Shown: positions 1-8,826 of the stretch, one piece after another
Layout of the letters: each line of letters starts with the position of its first letter
How positions within the stretch are numbered: position 1 is the first letter of the stretch
DNA from: Luteibacter anthropi
GTDB lineage: Bacteria > Pseudomonadota > Gammaproteobacteria > Xanthomonadales > Rhodanobacteraceae
Assembly: GCF_011759365.1 (NCBI RefSeq)
Contig: NZ_JAARLZ010000006.1
Span: 186,001 to 250,000 of the forward strand
Direction: 5' to 3'
Length of the DNA stretch: 64,000 nt
Translations under genes and position numbers: made by a program
Notes under the pieces: generated by a model
The model's input: only the letters and a program-made list of their open reading frames with translations
What the model was told of the DNA's origin: nothing
The model's database searches: none

Positions 1-276
1 TCAGCAGAGTCGTCGTACGACCCGGCGACAGGTGAGACGACGGGCGGCGGCAAGGTCGACTTGCCAACGATCGGCCTATTTCGCTCGATGACGGCCGAGT
101 ACGCGGCGACGAATCAAGTGTTGGCCGGCGACCGCCTGGCGATCGTCGATGCGTCGCAGGAGCCAGGAGCATCCGACCGACTTGTGGCCGGAACGGATGT
201 GCTGACCATCGTGCGCATCGAGGCCATCAACCCCGCGGGCACGCCGCTGGCATATCGCCTACAAGTGAGGTCGTGA
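1..276 (+). CDS. phage head-tail joining protein, 5' part missing
   Basis: The frame is open from the first base of the window, so the gene starts upstream. A TTG at 61 could serve as a start but has no ribosome-binding site. The 91 visible residues end in a beta-rich stretch closing with YRLQVRS, compatible with a small head-tail connector or completion protein. The stop overlaps the next start (TGATG), which places it in the late operon just upstream of the gp10/Z-like and U-like tail genes. I do not recognise the family from the fragment; the role is inferred from position. Confidence 0.6.
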   Translation, partial: SAESSYDPATGETTGGGKVDLPTIGLFRSMTAEYAATNQVLAGDRLAIVDASQEPGASDRLVAGTDVLTIVRIEAINPAGTPLAYRLQVRS

Positions 277-821
277 TGCCTGGATTCCGAGAGAGCGTCG
301 CTGCTTTCGCGAAGCTGGAGAAAGGTCGAATCGATCAACAGGTGAGGACGCTGACGCTCACGCTTTTCACCGACATCATTCTCCAATCACCCGTGGGAAA
401 CGAAGAGCTTTGGGCGGTTAACCGTTCAGCGAGGTACTACAACGATTCGGTGAAAGATTGGAATGATGCGCTCAAAGAGAATCCCGATAACGTCACCAAG
501 GCAGGCAGGTTAAAACCTGGCCGAAAGCTCCACGATCGGATGGATATCACGAAGCCGGATGGGTACGTCGGCGGTCGATTTCGAGGGAATTGGCAGACAA
601 GCATTGCAGCGCCTGCAACCGGAACTATCGATCGTGTAGATCCGAGCGGATCCTCTACTATCAGCGAAGTGCTTAGAAACATGGGCGGAGCAGGGACGGT
701 GACATTTCTCGTCAACAACCTCCCATATTCACAGGTGCTTGAGTACGAGAGTCACAGTTCCCAAGCCCCCGCAGGCATGGTCAGAATCAGCATGGCAAGA
801 ATCTCCAGCGGCCTGAGTTAG
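276..821 (+). CDS. minor tail / head-tail protein (HK97 gp10 or lambda Z position)
   Basis: 181 residues. The N-terminal amphipathic helix followed by an SPVGNEELW-type segment and a later GGRFRGNW motif is the pattern of the HK97-gp10/lambda-Z group (typically '(T/S)PV.T..L...W'), which completes the neck or tail-terminator interface. The C-terminal part (NNLPYSQVLEYESHSSQAP) also matches that group, whose members usually read N..PYA..vE.G.S.QaP. ATG 276 overlaps the preceding stop; a GTG at 273 is an alternative start. The stop abuts the 3' end of the antisense homing endonuclease. Confidence 0.7.
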   Translation: MPGFRESVAAFAKLEKGRIDQQVRTLTLTLFTDIILQSPVGNEELWAVNRSARYYNDSVKDWNDALKENPDNVTKAGRLKPGRKLHDRMDITKPDGYVGGRFRGNWQTSIAAPATGTIDRVDPSGSSTISEVLRNMGGAGTVTFLVNNLPYSQVLEYESHSSQAPAGMVRISMARISSGLS

Positions 822-856
822 GCCACATGCCGCCAAGCTTTGCCTGTTCTTATGTA

Positions 857-1381
857 TCAAATAGGAGCTGTAGAAACCCCGTACATGCGAGCGATTTCTA
901 CATTGGTCTTACCGGCCTCAATCAGTCGCTTTATGGCTGAAACGCTTCCTTCATCAAGTTTGGCTGCGCCCTTCTGGCTACCGCATGAGGCGAAGAGGCC
1001 AAGTGCTGCGGCATGGACCTGATTTTGAGCACGAGAGCACCATTCAAGGTTCTCAGAGGCGTTGTTCCACTTGTCGGCATCACGATGATTAACTTCATCG
1101 TAGCTAAAAGGGTTGGAGCAGAAGGCGGCGGCCACCAACCGATGCACAAGGTGGGTCCTGATGATTGGACCATCACTGAGGCGGACGCTGGCGTAGCCTT
1201 GGCTGTGACGGACGGGGCTGAGAATTCGACCTTCGAAATGACGCAGCCTTCCATCGCAAAACTTTCGTTCGCGCGGTATGGATCGGATTCGGCCGAGGTC
1301 TGAAGCCTCGTAAATGCCCTCATACCCAGAAATAGGCAGCCACCGTTCGTTCACACGCACCTCGCTAACTGTCGTCTTCAT
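857..1381 (-). CDS. HNH homing endonuclease (NUMOD4 + HNH_3), cut short by an in-frame TGA
   Basis: 174 residues, antisense to the tail operon between the Z-like and U-like genes. Residues about 13-60 carry a NUMOD4 DNA-binding motif (WLPISGYEGIYEASDLGRIR). Residues about 80-125 carry the HNH core (HRLVAAAF, NHRDADKWNNASENLEW). Residues about 138-174 form an HTH-like NUMOD segment (IKRLIEAGKTNVEIARMYGV). The frame meets TGA at 857-859, but reading on through it gives YIRTGKAWRHVA and then TAA at 818-820. That is the usual C-terminus of this family, so the TGA looks like a late nonsense mutation removing about 12 residues. Free-standing endonucleases of this type insert into phage late genes. 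The start has no convincing ribosome-binding site. Confidence 0.85.
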   Translation of the reverse strand: MKTTVSEVRVNERWLPISGYEGIYEASDLGRIRSIPRERKFCDGRLRHFEGRILSPVRHSQGYASVRLSDGPIIRTHLVHRLVAAAFCSNPFSYDEVNHRDADKWNNASENLEWCSRAQNQVHAAALGLFASCGSQKGAAKLDEGSVSAIKRLIEAGKTNVEIARMYGVSTAPI

Positions 1382-1397
1382 AAGGGAATACTAAGGC

Positions 1398-1814
1398 ATG
1401 TCGGAGTTCGCTATTAATGCTGCGCTCGTGAGGGCGTGGCAGGGGGCAGGGCTTGCCTATCCGACGGCGTACGAGGGTAAGGCGTTCACGCCAGAACAGG
1501 GGAAGCCCTGGGCGGCGCTGTACCTGCTTCCCGCAGGCACGATGCCCGCCGCTATCGGCGCTCAGGCACCCCTCGAGCACGTCGGCATCCTGCAAATCGA
1601 TCTGAACCATCCGCTGGACACCGGGGCACCGGTGATGCTGAAGGCCGCTGACACCGTCGCATCGCGATTCACGCCCGGCGCGTCGTTCGTGTTCGAGGGC
1701 ACGAAGGTCAACATTGAGCGCTGCGCGCGCTCATCCATTCGCCGGTCGGAAGGCTGGCTCACCCTGTCGCTGTCCATCCGTTACCGGAGCTGGCAGCACC
1801 GCGTCACCCCGTAA
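1398..1814 (+). CDS. tail terminator protein (lambda gpU-like, DUF4128)
   Basis: 138 residues. The order after the Z-like gene and directly before the tail tube gene is that of lambda U. The N-terminal helix (INAALVRAW), the YEGKAFTPEQGKPWAALYLLP strand region and the SGWFRSI-like C-terminal barrel strands (ERCARSSIRRSEGWLTLSLS) fit the DUF4128 tail-terminator family, a hexameric ring that stops tail-tube polymerisation. It starts 16 bp beyond the divergent start of the homing endonuclease gene. Confidence 0.8.
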   Translation: MSEFAINAALVRAWQGAGLAYPTAYEGKAFTPEQGKPWAALYLLPAGTMPAAIGAQAPLEHVGILQIDLNHPLDTGAPVMLKAADTVASRFTPGASFVFEGTKVNIERCARSSIRRSEGWLTLSLSIRYRSWQHRVTP

Positions 1815-1825
1815 CGGAGACCCCA

Positions 1826-2776
1826 ATGACCGCTGGCATTGCCGCATCTGGCGCTCGCGCCGCGTATTTCTATGCCCTGGAGAATGCCGACGGCACGCTC
1901 CCGGTGAATCCGGCATTCAAGCCGATCCGCCTCACCCAGAACGGCTTGCAGGAGCAGGCCAACGACATCCAGTCGAACGAGCTGGTGCCGGATCGTCATC
2001 GCCGTGCCGCGCGTCGCGGTGCCACCAGTGTCAGTGGCGACATCGTGGGTGAGCTGTCCTTCGGCACATTCGACGACCTGATCGAGGCCGCCTTCTGTGG
2101 CACCTGGGTGAACAACGTCCTGAAGACCGGGGCGGTACGCCGTGGGTTCGCCATCCTGAAGCGAAATCTCGACATCAATGTCGACACGATCTATCGCGGC
2201 TGCCAGATCAACACGCTGAAGTTCGCCTGCCCCTTGCAGGAAAAGATCACTGTGACGTTCTCGGTGGTCGGCAAGTCCGAGGAGTCGTACACCGTCCCTG
2301 GTAGCGCAACGTTCGCCCAGCCGACCACGACGGACTACATGACCACGTTCGACGGCTCCCTGGCCATCGATACGGCGGACCTGAACTCCGCCACAGACCT
2401 CAACATCACGCTGGCCAACAACATCGAGGCGAAGTACAGCCTCATGAACCGTCCTGCGTACGCAATGAAGATCGGCATGATCGACGTCACCGGCGACCTG
2501 TCGGCCTACATCGAGGACGACTCGCTGAAGCAGCGCTATCGCAACGAAGTCGACACCGAGATGGCGGTCACCATGACGGACAAGGCGACGGCTGGTAACT
2601 CCTACGTCCTGACGCTTCCCCGGCAGCGCTTCACCTCCGCGCAGGACAGCTTCAACGGTGACGACCTCGGCATCCAGCAGCTGAACATCCGGTCGCTCTA
2701 CGACACGACCTCCACAACCGAGCTGCAGATCCAGCGCGTCGCCTACGTGCCGCCGGCCCCGCCGCAGGGCGGCTGA
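1826..2776 (+). CDS. phage tail tube (major tail) protein
   Basis: 316 residues, starting 11 bp after the U-like gene. It has an N-terminal receptor-like barrel fold pattern (RLTQNGLQEQANDIQSNEL, then RRGATSVSGDIVGELSF), which in this family is the conserved signature of stacked tail-tube subunits. Position between tail terminator and tail chaperones equals lambda V. The protein ends PPAPPQGG, a flexible tail. Expected role: hexameric rings stacking into the tail tube. Confidence 0.85.
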   Translation: MTAGIAASGARAAYFYALENADGTLPVNPAFKPIRLTQNGLQEQANDIQSNELVPDRHRRAARRGATSVSGDIVGELSFGTFDDLIEAAFCGTWVNNVLKTGAVRRGFAILKRNLDINVDTIYRGCQINTLKFACPLQEKITVTFSVVGKSEESYTVPGSATFAQPTTTDYMTTFDGSLAIDTADLNSATDLNITLANNIEAKYSLMNRPAYAMKIGMIDVTGDLSAYIEDDSLKQRYRNEVDTEMAVTMTDKATAGNSYVLTLPRQRFTSAQDSFNGDDLGIQQLNIRSLYDTTSTTELQIQRVAYVPPAPPQGG

Positions 2777-2799
2777 TCCCTCCACCCAAGGAACAACAC

Positions 2800-3225
2800 G
2801 TGACCGACACCCAGAACAAGACCGCCGTTGCCGGCGCCGACATGGCCGCCTTCGCCACGCGCAAGACGGGGAACGACGGCATCCGTCTCTCGCTCTCGCT
2901 GCCCGACGGTACGCCCACCGATCGCTACCTCGTCGTCCGTAACTTCCGCAGCGATGCCTATCGAGCCAAGTTGGCGGAGATCCGTGAGCGCCTGGCGGAA
3001 GGCGGCAAGCCGACGGATGCCCAGCGCGAAGCCGACCGCCTGTCGCTGATAGCGAGCCTGGTCGCGGGCTGGAACTTCGGCACGGACTGCACGCAGGAGA
3101 ACGTCGAGGCTTTTCTGCGCGAGGCTCAGCTCGTGGCCGAGCAGGTCGACCGCGTCGCCACGGACGACGACCGTTTTTTCGGGAAAGGCTCCTCGCCCTC
3201 TTCGAGTGGTTCGAAGGTGAACTGA
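2800..3225 (+). CDS. tail assembly chaperone (lambda gpG-like)
   Basis: 141 residues from GTG 2800, preceded by AAGGAAC. This is the zero-frame product of a G/GT pair. It is mostly helical (FRSDAYRAKLAEIRERLAEG, ENVEAFLREAQLVAEQVDRV), as expected for chaperones that coat the tape measure before tube assembly. The last 14 residues after DDRFF, Ser/Gly rich, are encoded only if ribosomes do not slip at 3174-3180. Confidence 0.85.
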   Translation: MTDTQNKTAVAGADMAAFATRKTGNDGIRLSLSLPDGTPTDRYLVVRNFRSDAYRAKLAEIRERLAEGGKPTDAQREADRLSLIASLVAGWNFGTDCTQENVEAFLREAQLVAEQVDRVATDDDRFFGKGSSPSSSGSKVN

Positions 3226-3521
3226 AACTCGACGCACTGCGTGGCCAACGGACGGTCCGTGAGCATCTACACGCACTGTGGAAGGCCTCCGGGAAGAAGC
3301 CGGCGGCGCTCACCAAGCACGGCTCCTGCCCGGAGGGATTTGAGGGGCTTCTTGGCGCCTTCCATCGTCTCTCACGGCAGCGTCCGCGCGCCATGGGGGC
3401 CGAGCCCATCTCTCACGCCGATATCGATGCCTTCCAGCGATTGGAGGGCATCCCGTTACGCCCCTGGCAGGTCCAGGTCATCGAACAGCTCGATGCCCTG
3501 TGGCGGGCCGGGCAATCCTGA
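2800..3521 (+). CDS. tail assembly chaperone frameshift product (lambda gpGT-like)
   Basis: A -1 shift after codon 127 moves translation into a frame that stays open from about 3180 to a TGA at 3519-3521. This adds about 113 residues beginning RERLLALFEWFEGELKL and ending LDALWRAGQS, for a product of about 240 residues. This T extension has no start codon or ribosome-binding site of its own, and it fills the otherwise empty 300 bp before the tape measure gene. In lambda the T part binds the tail tube protein and recruits it to the tape measure. Confidence 0.8.
3174..3180 (+). promoter_or_regulatory. -1 programmed frameshift heptamer T TTT TTC
   Basis: In the zero frame of the chaperone gene the codons read cgT TTT TTC, an X XXY YYZ heptamer in exactly the right phase. 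A tandem slip gives TTT TTT CGG and enters the T frame. Confidence 0.85.
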
Positions 3522-3530
3522 GGATGCCCC

Positions 3531-6500
3531 GTGGCAGATGAAACCGCTCGCCTCGTCGTAGCTGTCGACAGCACGTCGGCGACGAAGGCCACCGATGTGC
3601 TGGACACCATGACGGCGTCGGCGGGCAACGCCGAGGCGATGGTCGAGGCGCTATCCAAAGCGTTCGGGCCGGTCGCGGCCGAGATCGCCAAGCTGACGGC
3701 GGCCATCGATCGCCAAGTGTCGTCGTATGCCTCGCTGGATAGCGCGGGCCAGAAGGTTGCTGCGACGAGCGAGCAGGCGGCCAAGGCGGCGGAAACGCAG
3801 GCGCAGGCAACGGAAGCCCTGGGCGAGACGGCAGACCAGGCCCGGGATCGCATCCGCGCGATGGTCTCAGCTTCTCTGGATCAGGTGCGCGCGGACGCCG
3901 CCGCCATCGAGGCGACGCAGCGTCGTAGTGATGCCAGCCGAACCGTCGCGGCCGATCTCAACTCGGAGGCCAATTCGGTCCGCCGGGCACAGGAGTCCAT
4001 CGCGGCATTTCGGCAGCGCACGGAAGAGGCGGCGCAGTCTTCGCGTGGCGCCGCCAAGGGCGTTGACGAACAGCGCGCGGCGCTCGACAAGCTGCTTAAG
4101 CAGATCGACCCGACCATCGCCGCGCTAGAGAAGCTGGACCAGCAGGAGGCGGAGCTCAAGCAGTTCAAGGCCGCTGGCATGCTCGGTGGCGACGACTTCG
4201 ACCGATTCATGTCAACGATCCAGCAGCGCCGCAAGGACGTTTCCGACGTTGGCGAGGCCATGCATGGCTTCTCGCTCAACACGGCGGCCGCGCGGCGCGA
4301 GGTGGGCACGCTGGTTAGTGAACTGGCCCGCGGCAACTTCGGGGACTTCCAGCGCTCGCTCATTACTCTGGCAGGCGACACCGGCATCTTCTCGGCCCTC
4401 TTGTCGCCGGCCGCCATCGGCGTTGGTGCGCTGGCCCTGGCCATCGGCGGCCTGGCTGCTATTTCCATCGCTGGCTACAACGACCAGCAGCAGCTCACCA
4501 AGGCGATCATCGCCACTGGTGATTCTGCTGGCGTCACTGCGGCTCAGGTCAATGGCATGGTGGTGGCCATCGGTGGTAACTCGGGCCAGTACGGCAAGGC
4601 TCGGGAGGCACTGCTCGGCCTGGTCGAATCTGGCCGCCTCACCGGTGACAGCCTTCAGCAGGCCGGGCAGCTTGCCGTGGACATGGCAGAGGTCACGGGC
4701 AAGAGCATCGGCGAGGCGGTACAGCACATCGTTTCCCTGCGCGACGACCCTGTGAAGGCCGTTCGCGCGCTGGACGAGCAGTACAACTTGCTGACGGCGA
4801 ACCAGTACGAGCACATCAAGGCGCTCGTCGAGCAGGGCCAACAAGAGCGCGCTGTTGCCGAGATTCAGGCGATTGAGGCGGCCAAGTTCTCCGAGCGCCG
4901 TAAGAAGTACGAAGAGGACCTTGGGTATCTCGCCAAGAGCTGGCTTGCCGTTCGGGATGCCATCTCGCAAACGCTGGAGAAGGAAAAGCAGATCGGTAGC
5001 GGCAGCGACACGTCGAAGCTGAACCTGCTGGACCAGAAAATCGCGGGTCTCAAGGGTACGCAGGTCGGCGGCCGAGGTCAGAGCGATCAGGACTTCGCTG
5101 CGAGGCTCCAGAAGTCAGGGAGTCCGCTGTACGGTCAGTACCAGGAACTGCTGGATGCTAAGCATCGGATCACGGTCAACCAGGCACTTGACCAGTGGAC
5201 GGCGGAGCAGGCCGCTTACGACAAGCGCATCCAGGATGAGGGCAAGCGAGCCTCGGATACGCTGGACGATTTCGCCCGTCGCGCCAAGGCAGACGACGCC
5301 AAGGCGAAGGACATCGCCAAGGTAAAAGAGGCAACGCAGAAGGCACTTGCTGGGCGACCGCAGGACAAGGCGGCGATCAAAGCCCAGCAGGCCGCGGCGC
5401 TCAAGTACATCGACCAGCAGTACACCGACAAGGCCGGCCGAAGCGCGTCCAAGGCGTTGGATACCGCCGAGGTATCCGCCGAGGCATCGGCCTTCAAGTC
5501 GGCGCTTGCCCAGATCACCACCTCCTATACCAACGCACAGAAGGAGCTGGATGCGCAGCGCAAGGCAGGCGCCGTTTCGGAGCAGGCGTACTACGAGCAG
5601 TCGCGTGATCTCCTGTGGCGCGGAGAGGGCGAGCAGGTCACCGCGATTCAGGCTGAGATGGCGCGCTTGCAACAACGGAAGGTCGCTGGCGCCGAGAAAG
5701 TGAAGAACGATCAGCGCATGGCGGAGCTTTCCGCCGAGGCGCACAAGGTCGAGGCCGACGCGATCAGTCGGGACACCGTGCTGCAGCAGGAGGCCGCAGG
5801 GGCGAAGGAGCGCACCACGCGCGCCATCAATGCGTACGTGGAGGCACTGGGCCGGCAGGAGTCCGCGGCGCGGGCGGATGCGGATCTCCAGGTCCAGCGG
5901 CTGTCGATGGGGGACCGCGAGTTCGCGAACATGCAGCGGGTCATCTCGATCCGCCGGCAAGGCGCCGACGATCTCGTTCGGCTGGCCTCCCAGCTCAGCA
6001 ACAACCAGATCGATCGCGCGACGTACGACCAGCAAGCAGAGGTACAGCAGGCCAGCACCGATCGACTGGTGCAGATTGAGCTGGACGCTCAGGCACGCAT
6101 CGCGTCGGCGCGAGAGAGCTGGACCACGGGCGCCCGAAAGGCCATGGGCGACCTGAGCGACCAGGCCATGGACGCAGCGGGCTCGTTCTATTCCTTCGTC
6201 ACCACGACCAGTGGCAGCCTGTCGGACTTTCTCGTCAACGCGGCGACCACCGGTAAGGCGAGCATCAAGGATTTCGTTTCGTCGATCCTCAAGGAGGTGG
6301 CGCGATTGGAGGCCAATCGTGCAGCCGCGTCTCTGTTGAGCTATGGCTTGAGCTTCATACCTGGGCTTGGCGGTGACTCGGTTCCGTCGACCGGTACGTC
6401 AGGTGGGTTCAGCCTGACCGGTGGTACGTACTCGGGCGGCGGGTCGTTCGCGACGAACTGGCTCGCGCCGGCACGCGCGAACGGTGGCAGCGTGGATCGC

Positions 6501-6821
6501 AACAGCTTGTATCGCGTTGCCGAGAATGGCCCGGAGGTCTACCAGTCTCCCGGTGGCGATTCGTACCTCCTGACCGGGCAAGAGGGTGGGCGGGTTGTGC
6601 CGATGCGCGCGGGTGGCGGCCAGGCTCAATCGGCCGGTGGCGTACAGGTGAATGTCACCGTCAACGTCGCCAGCGATGGGTCGACGTCGGGCCAGGTAGA
6701 TGCGGCAGGCGCTGATGCGGTCGGGCGAGACCTGGGGCAACAGATGCAGGCAGTCGCCGAACAGGTGCTTGCGCGCAGCATGCAGCCGGGCGGGAAACTC
6801 TGGAGATCACAGCGTGGCTGA
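3531..6821 (+). CDS. tail length tape measure protein (lambda gpH-like)
   Basis: 1096 residues from GTG 3531. Residues about 1-280 are coiled coil rich in Ala/Gln/Glu. Residues about 285-316 form the hydrophobic stretch typical of tape measures. A long helical region follows, and at about 870-940 comes a lambda-family C-terminal segment (GSLSDFLVNAATTG, IKDFVSSILKEVARLEA). The last 150 residues are Gly-rich with the NSLYRVAENGPEVYQSPG motif common to these proteins. It sets tail length inside the tube and is ejected with DNA. It overlaps the M-like gene by 8 bp. Confidence 0.95.
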   Translation: MADETARLVVAVDSTSATKATDVLDTMTASAGNAEAMVEALSKAFGPVAAEIAKLTAAIDRQVSSYASLDSAGQKVAATSEQAAKAAETQAQATEALGETADQARDRIRAMVSASLDQVRADAAAIEATQRRSDASRTVAADLNSEANSVRRAQESIAAFRQRTEEAAQSSRGAAKGVDEQRAALDKLLKQIDPTIAALEKLDQQEAELKQFKAAGMLGGDDFDRFMSTIQQRRKDVSDVGEAMHGFSLNTAAARREVGTLVSELARGNFGDFQRSLITLAGDTGIFSALLSPAAIGVGALALAIGGLAAISIAGYNDQQQLTKAIIATGDSAGVTAAQVNGMVVAIGGNSGQYGKAREALLGLVESGRLTGDSLQQAGQLAVDMAEVTGKSIGEAVQHIVSLRDDPVKAVRALDEQYNLLTANQYEHIKALVEQGQQERAVAEIQAIEAAKFSERRKKYEEDLGYLAKSWLAVRDAISQTLEKEKQIGSGSDTSKLNLLDQKIAGLKGTQVGGRGQSDQDFAARLQKSGSPLYGQYQELLDAKHRITVNQALDQWTAEQAAYDKRIQDEGKRASDTLDDFARRAKADDAKAKDIAKVKEATQKALAGRPQDKAAIKAQQAAALKYIDQQYTDKAGRSASKALDTAEVSAEASAFKSALAQITTSYTNAQKELDAQRKAGAVSEQAYYEQSRDLLWRGEGEQVTAIQAEMARLQQRKVAGAEKVKNDQRMAELSAEAHKVEADAISRDTVLQQEAAGAKERTTRAINAYVEALGRQESAARADADLQVQRLSMGDREFANMQRVISIRRQGADDLVRLASQLSNNQIDRATYDQQAEVQQASTDRLVQIELDAQARIASARESWTTGARKAMGDLSDQAMDAAGSFYSFVTTTSGSLSDFLVNAATTGKASIKDFVSSILKEVARLEANRAAASLLSYGLSFIPGLGGDSVPSTGTSGGFSLTGGTYSGGGSFATNWLAPARANGGSVDRNSLYRVAENGPEVYQSPGGDSYLLTGQEGGRVVPMRAGGGQAQSAGGVQVNVTVNVASDGSTSGQVDAAGADAVGRDLGQQMQAVAEQVLARSMQPGGKLWRSQRG

Positions 6822-7152
6822 CGTATTTCCCTTCACCGTAGACGCCGGAACCAATGGCGCCACGACATTCCGCGTGAAGAAGGCCCAGTTTGGCGACGGC
6901 TACACGCAGCGTGCGCAGGACGGCATCAACAGTTCCGCAAGGAAGTGGAACATCACTGTCGCTGACCGGTACGCGTTTGAGATGCAGCCCATCAAGGACT
7001 TCCTCGACGCGCGTGCCGGTGCTCGCTCGTTCCTGTGGACGCCGCCGAACGGCGTCCAGGGGCTCTACATCTGCGAGGGCTACAGCGAGTCGCCAGCGGT
7101 TGCAGGACTGACCACACTCACCGCGGTCTTTGAAGAGGACTTCGCACCGTGA
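6814..7152 (+). CDS. minor tail protein (lambda gpM-like)
   Basis: 112 residues from GTG 6814, with GGAG about 10 bp upstream inside the tape measure gene. An ATG-less extension to 6700 is possible but would overlap the tape measure by 120 bp. The FRVKKAQFGDGYTQRAQDG segment and the closing TAVFEEDFAP are family hallmarks of phage_min_tail. Acts at the tail tip with L, K, I and J. Confidence 0.9.
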   Translation: MADVFPFTVDAGTNGATTFRVKKAQFGDGYTQRAQDGINSSARKWNITVADRYAFEMQPIKDFLDARAGARSFLWTPPNGVQGLYICEGYSESPAVAGLTTLTAVFEEDFAP

Positions 7153-7856
7153 CCCTATATGCCGATATCCAGACCTTGCAGCCTGGTGCCTGGGTCGAGC
7201 TCTTCGAGCTCGATCTTCGACCGATAACGGGCGGCGGGGCCGGTGACATCCTCCGCTTCCACGGATACACGCAGGTCGGGCCGGTCACCTGGCAAGGTGT
7301 CGCATACGAGCCGTGGCCCATCGTCGCCCAGGGCTTCCGCGTCGACCCGGAGCAGCCGCCCGTGCCGACGCTATCCGCCGGCAACGTCGATGGCCGGCTG
7401 ACGGCGCTGTGCCTTGCGTATCAAGACCTGGTCGGTGCTCGCCTCCGGCGCCTGCGTACGCTCGGCAAGTACCTTGATGCGGTCAACTTCGCCGGCGGCA
7501 ACCCGACGGCCGACCCCGACCAGGGTGCACCGCCGGAACTGTGGTTCATCGAGCGCCGCTCGTCCGAGGACAAAGAACAGGTGACCTGGGAGCTTTCGAG
7601 CCCGCTCGACTTCGGTGATCGCCAGCTCCCGGGCCGGCAGATCATCGCCAACGTGTGCAGCTGGCTGTCGATCGGCGGATACCGCGGGCCATTCTGCGGT
7701 TACACGGGTCCGGCCGTCGCCAAGGCCGACGATTCGCCCACGGCGGATCCATCGCTGGACCGATGCGGCGGACGGCTCCGGTCGTGCCGTCTACGCAACT
7801 GGCCCAATGGCGAATTGCCTTATGGCGGCTTCCCAGCTGCCCAGCTGGTGAAGTGA
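7149..7856 (+). CDS. minor tail protein (lambda gpL-like, Fe-S type)
   Basis: 235 residues from a GTG that overlaps the M stop (GTGA). The C-terminal region holds four cysteines, C170, C183, C206 and C213, in the spacing region where lambda gpL binds an iron-sulfur cluster; cluster binding here is inferred from that family. The N-terminal DIQTLQPGAWVELFELDL is the conserved opening of the family. The stop overlaps the K-like start as TGATG. Confidence 0.9.
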   Translation: MTLYADIQTLQPGAWVELFELDLRPITGGGAGDILRFHGYTQVGPVTWQGVAYEPWPIVAQGFRVDPEQPPVPTLSAGNVDGRLTALCLAYQDLVGARLRRLRTLGKYLDAVNFAGGNPTADPDQGAPPELWFIERRSSEDKEQVTWELSSPLDFGDRQLPGRQIIANVCSWLSIGGYRGPFCGYTGPAVAKADDSPTADPSLDRCGGRLRSCRLRNWPNGELPYGGFPAAQLVK

Positions 7857-8623
7857 TGACGCCTGAGACCGAAGCCGCCATCCACGCACATGCCGTGGCC
7901 GAATATCCGCGCGAATGCTGCGGCGTGATCGTCGTGCGCAAGGGCAGGGAGCGATACATGGCTTGCCGAAACCTTGCCGCCACACCCGAAGATCACTTCG
8001 TCCTTTGCCCGCGCGATTACGCCGCAGCCGACGACGAGGGCGAGATCACCGCCGTGGTGCACTCGCACCCGGACGTGGCCGCACGGCCCTCTGAGGGCGA
8101 CCTGGTCGCCTGCGAGCGCTCCGGACTGCCTTGGGTGATCGTAAGCGTCATGCCGGGCGAGGATGGTCCGCGCGTGGCCGAGACACTGGTCACTGAGCCC
8201 CGAGGCTACGAGGCTCCGCTGGTGGGTCGCCAGTGGGCGCATGGCGTCCTGGACTGCTGGGCGCTGGTTAGGGACTGGTTTGCCCGGGAGCGTGGAGTGG
8301 AACTACCGGATCCGCCTCGGGCGGACGGCTGGTGGGACGACGGCAGCAGCGACCTGTATGGCGACGAGGCCATGGCCGGGGCTGGATTCCGAAAGGTATC
8401 GCCAGCCGACATGCAGGGCGGCGAGGTCATCCTCATGCAGATCCGCTCAGGCAACCAGGTGCCGAATCACGCTGCTGTCTACCTCGGCGATGGCCAGATC
8501 CTGCACCACTTGCATGGCCGGCTCAGCTCGAGAGATGTCTACGGCGGCTGGTACGCCGAGATTACCCGATCGATCTGGCAACTACGTGCGGCACCCATTC
8601 CAAACAACGGAGACTCCACATGA
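7856..8623 (+). CDS. tail assembly peptidase (lambda gpK-like: JAMM + NlpC/P60)
   Basis: 255 residues with two enzymatic domains. Residues about 1-110 are a Mov34/JAMM metalloprotease with E20 and an H69-x-H71-x7-S79-xx-D82 zinc motif. Residues about 125-245 are an NlpC/P60 peptidase with catalytic DCW (C134) and H205 in NHAAVYLGDG. All these residues are present, so both domains look intact. In phage the pair processes tail-tip proteins or locally cuts peptidoglycan on entry. ATG 7856 was chosen over an upstream extension because it overlaps the L stop. Confidence 0.95.
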   Translation: MTPETEAAIHAHAVAEYPRECCGVIVVRKGRERYMACRNLAATPEDHFVLCPRDYAAADDEGEITAVVHSHPDVAARPSEGDLVACERSGLPWVIVSVMPGEDGPRVAETLVTEPRGYEAPLVGRQWAHGVLDCWALVRDWFARERGVELPDPPRADGWWDDGSSDLYGDEAMAGAGFRKVSPADMQGGEVILMQIRSGNQVPNHAAVYLGDGQILHHLHGRLSSRDVYGGWYAEITRSIWQLRAAPIPNNGDST

Positions 8624-8826
8624 CCCAGAATCCGAAAGACGCCGAGATTTCCCTCGGCGTCAACGCTCAATCCCTTGCGGCCAGCGAACACACCTGGGTA
8701 GTAATAATTGAGGCAGAAAAATTCTCGGTGAGTCGCGCGGGTGGTGAGCTACCTTTTCGAGACTATCTCGATGGCGTTATGACGCACCGCCACCTTGACC
8801 CCGCGCTTCGGACTGGACCTGCTTGA
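8620..8826 (+). CDS. small phage protein of unknown function, possibly a truncated tail gene
   Basis: 68 residues, start overlapping the K stop as ATGA. It occupies the spot where gene I would begin in lambda, but only the first ~45 residues (to about GGELPF) look like folded protein; the rest is composition-poor and overlaps the antisense gene 8777-9079. It may be the remnant of a gene truncated when the neighbouring cassette inserted. No family recognised. Confidence 0.45.
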   Translation: MTQNPKDAEISLGVNAQSLAASEHTWVVIIEAEKFSVSRAGGELPFRDYLDGVMTHRHLDPALRTGPA

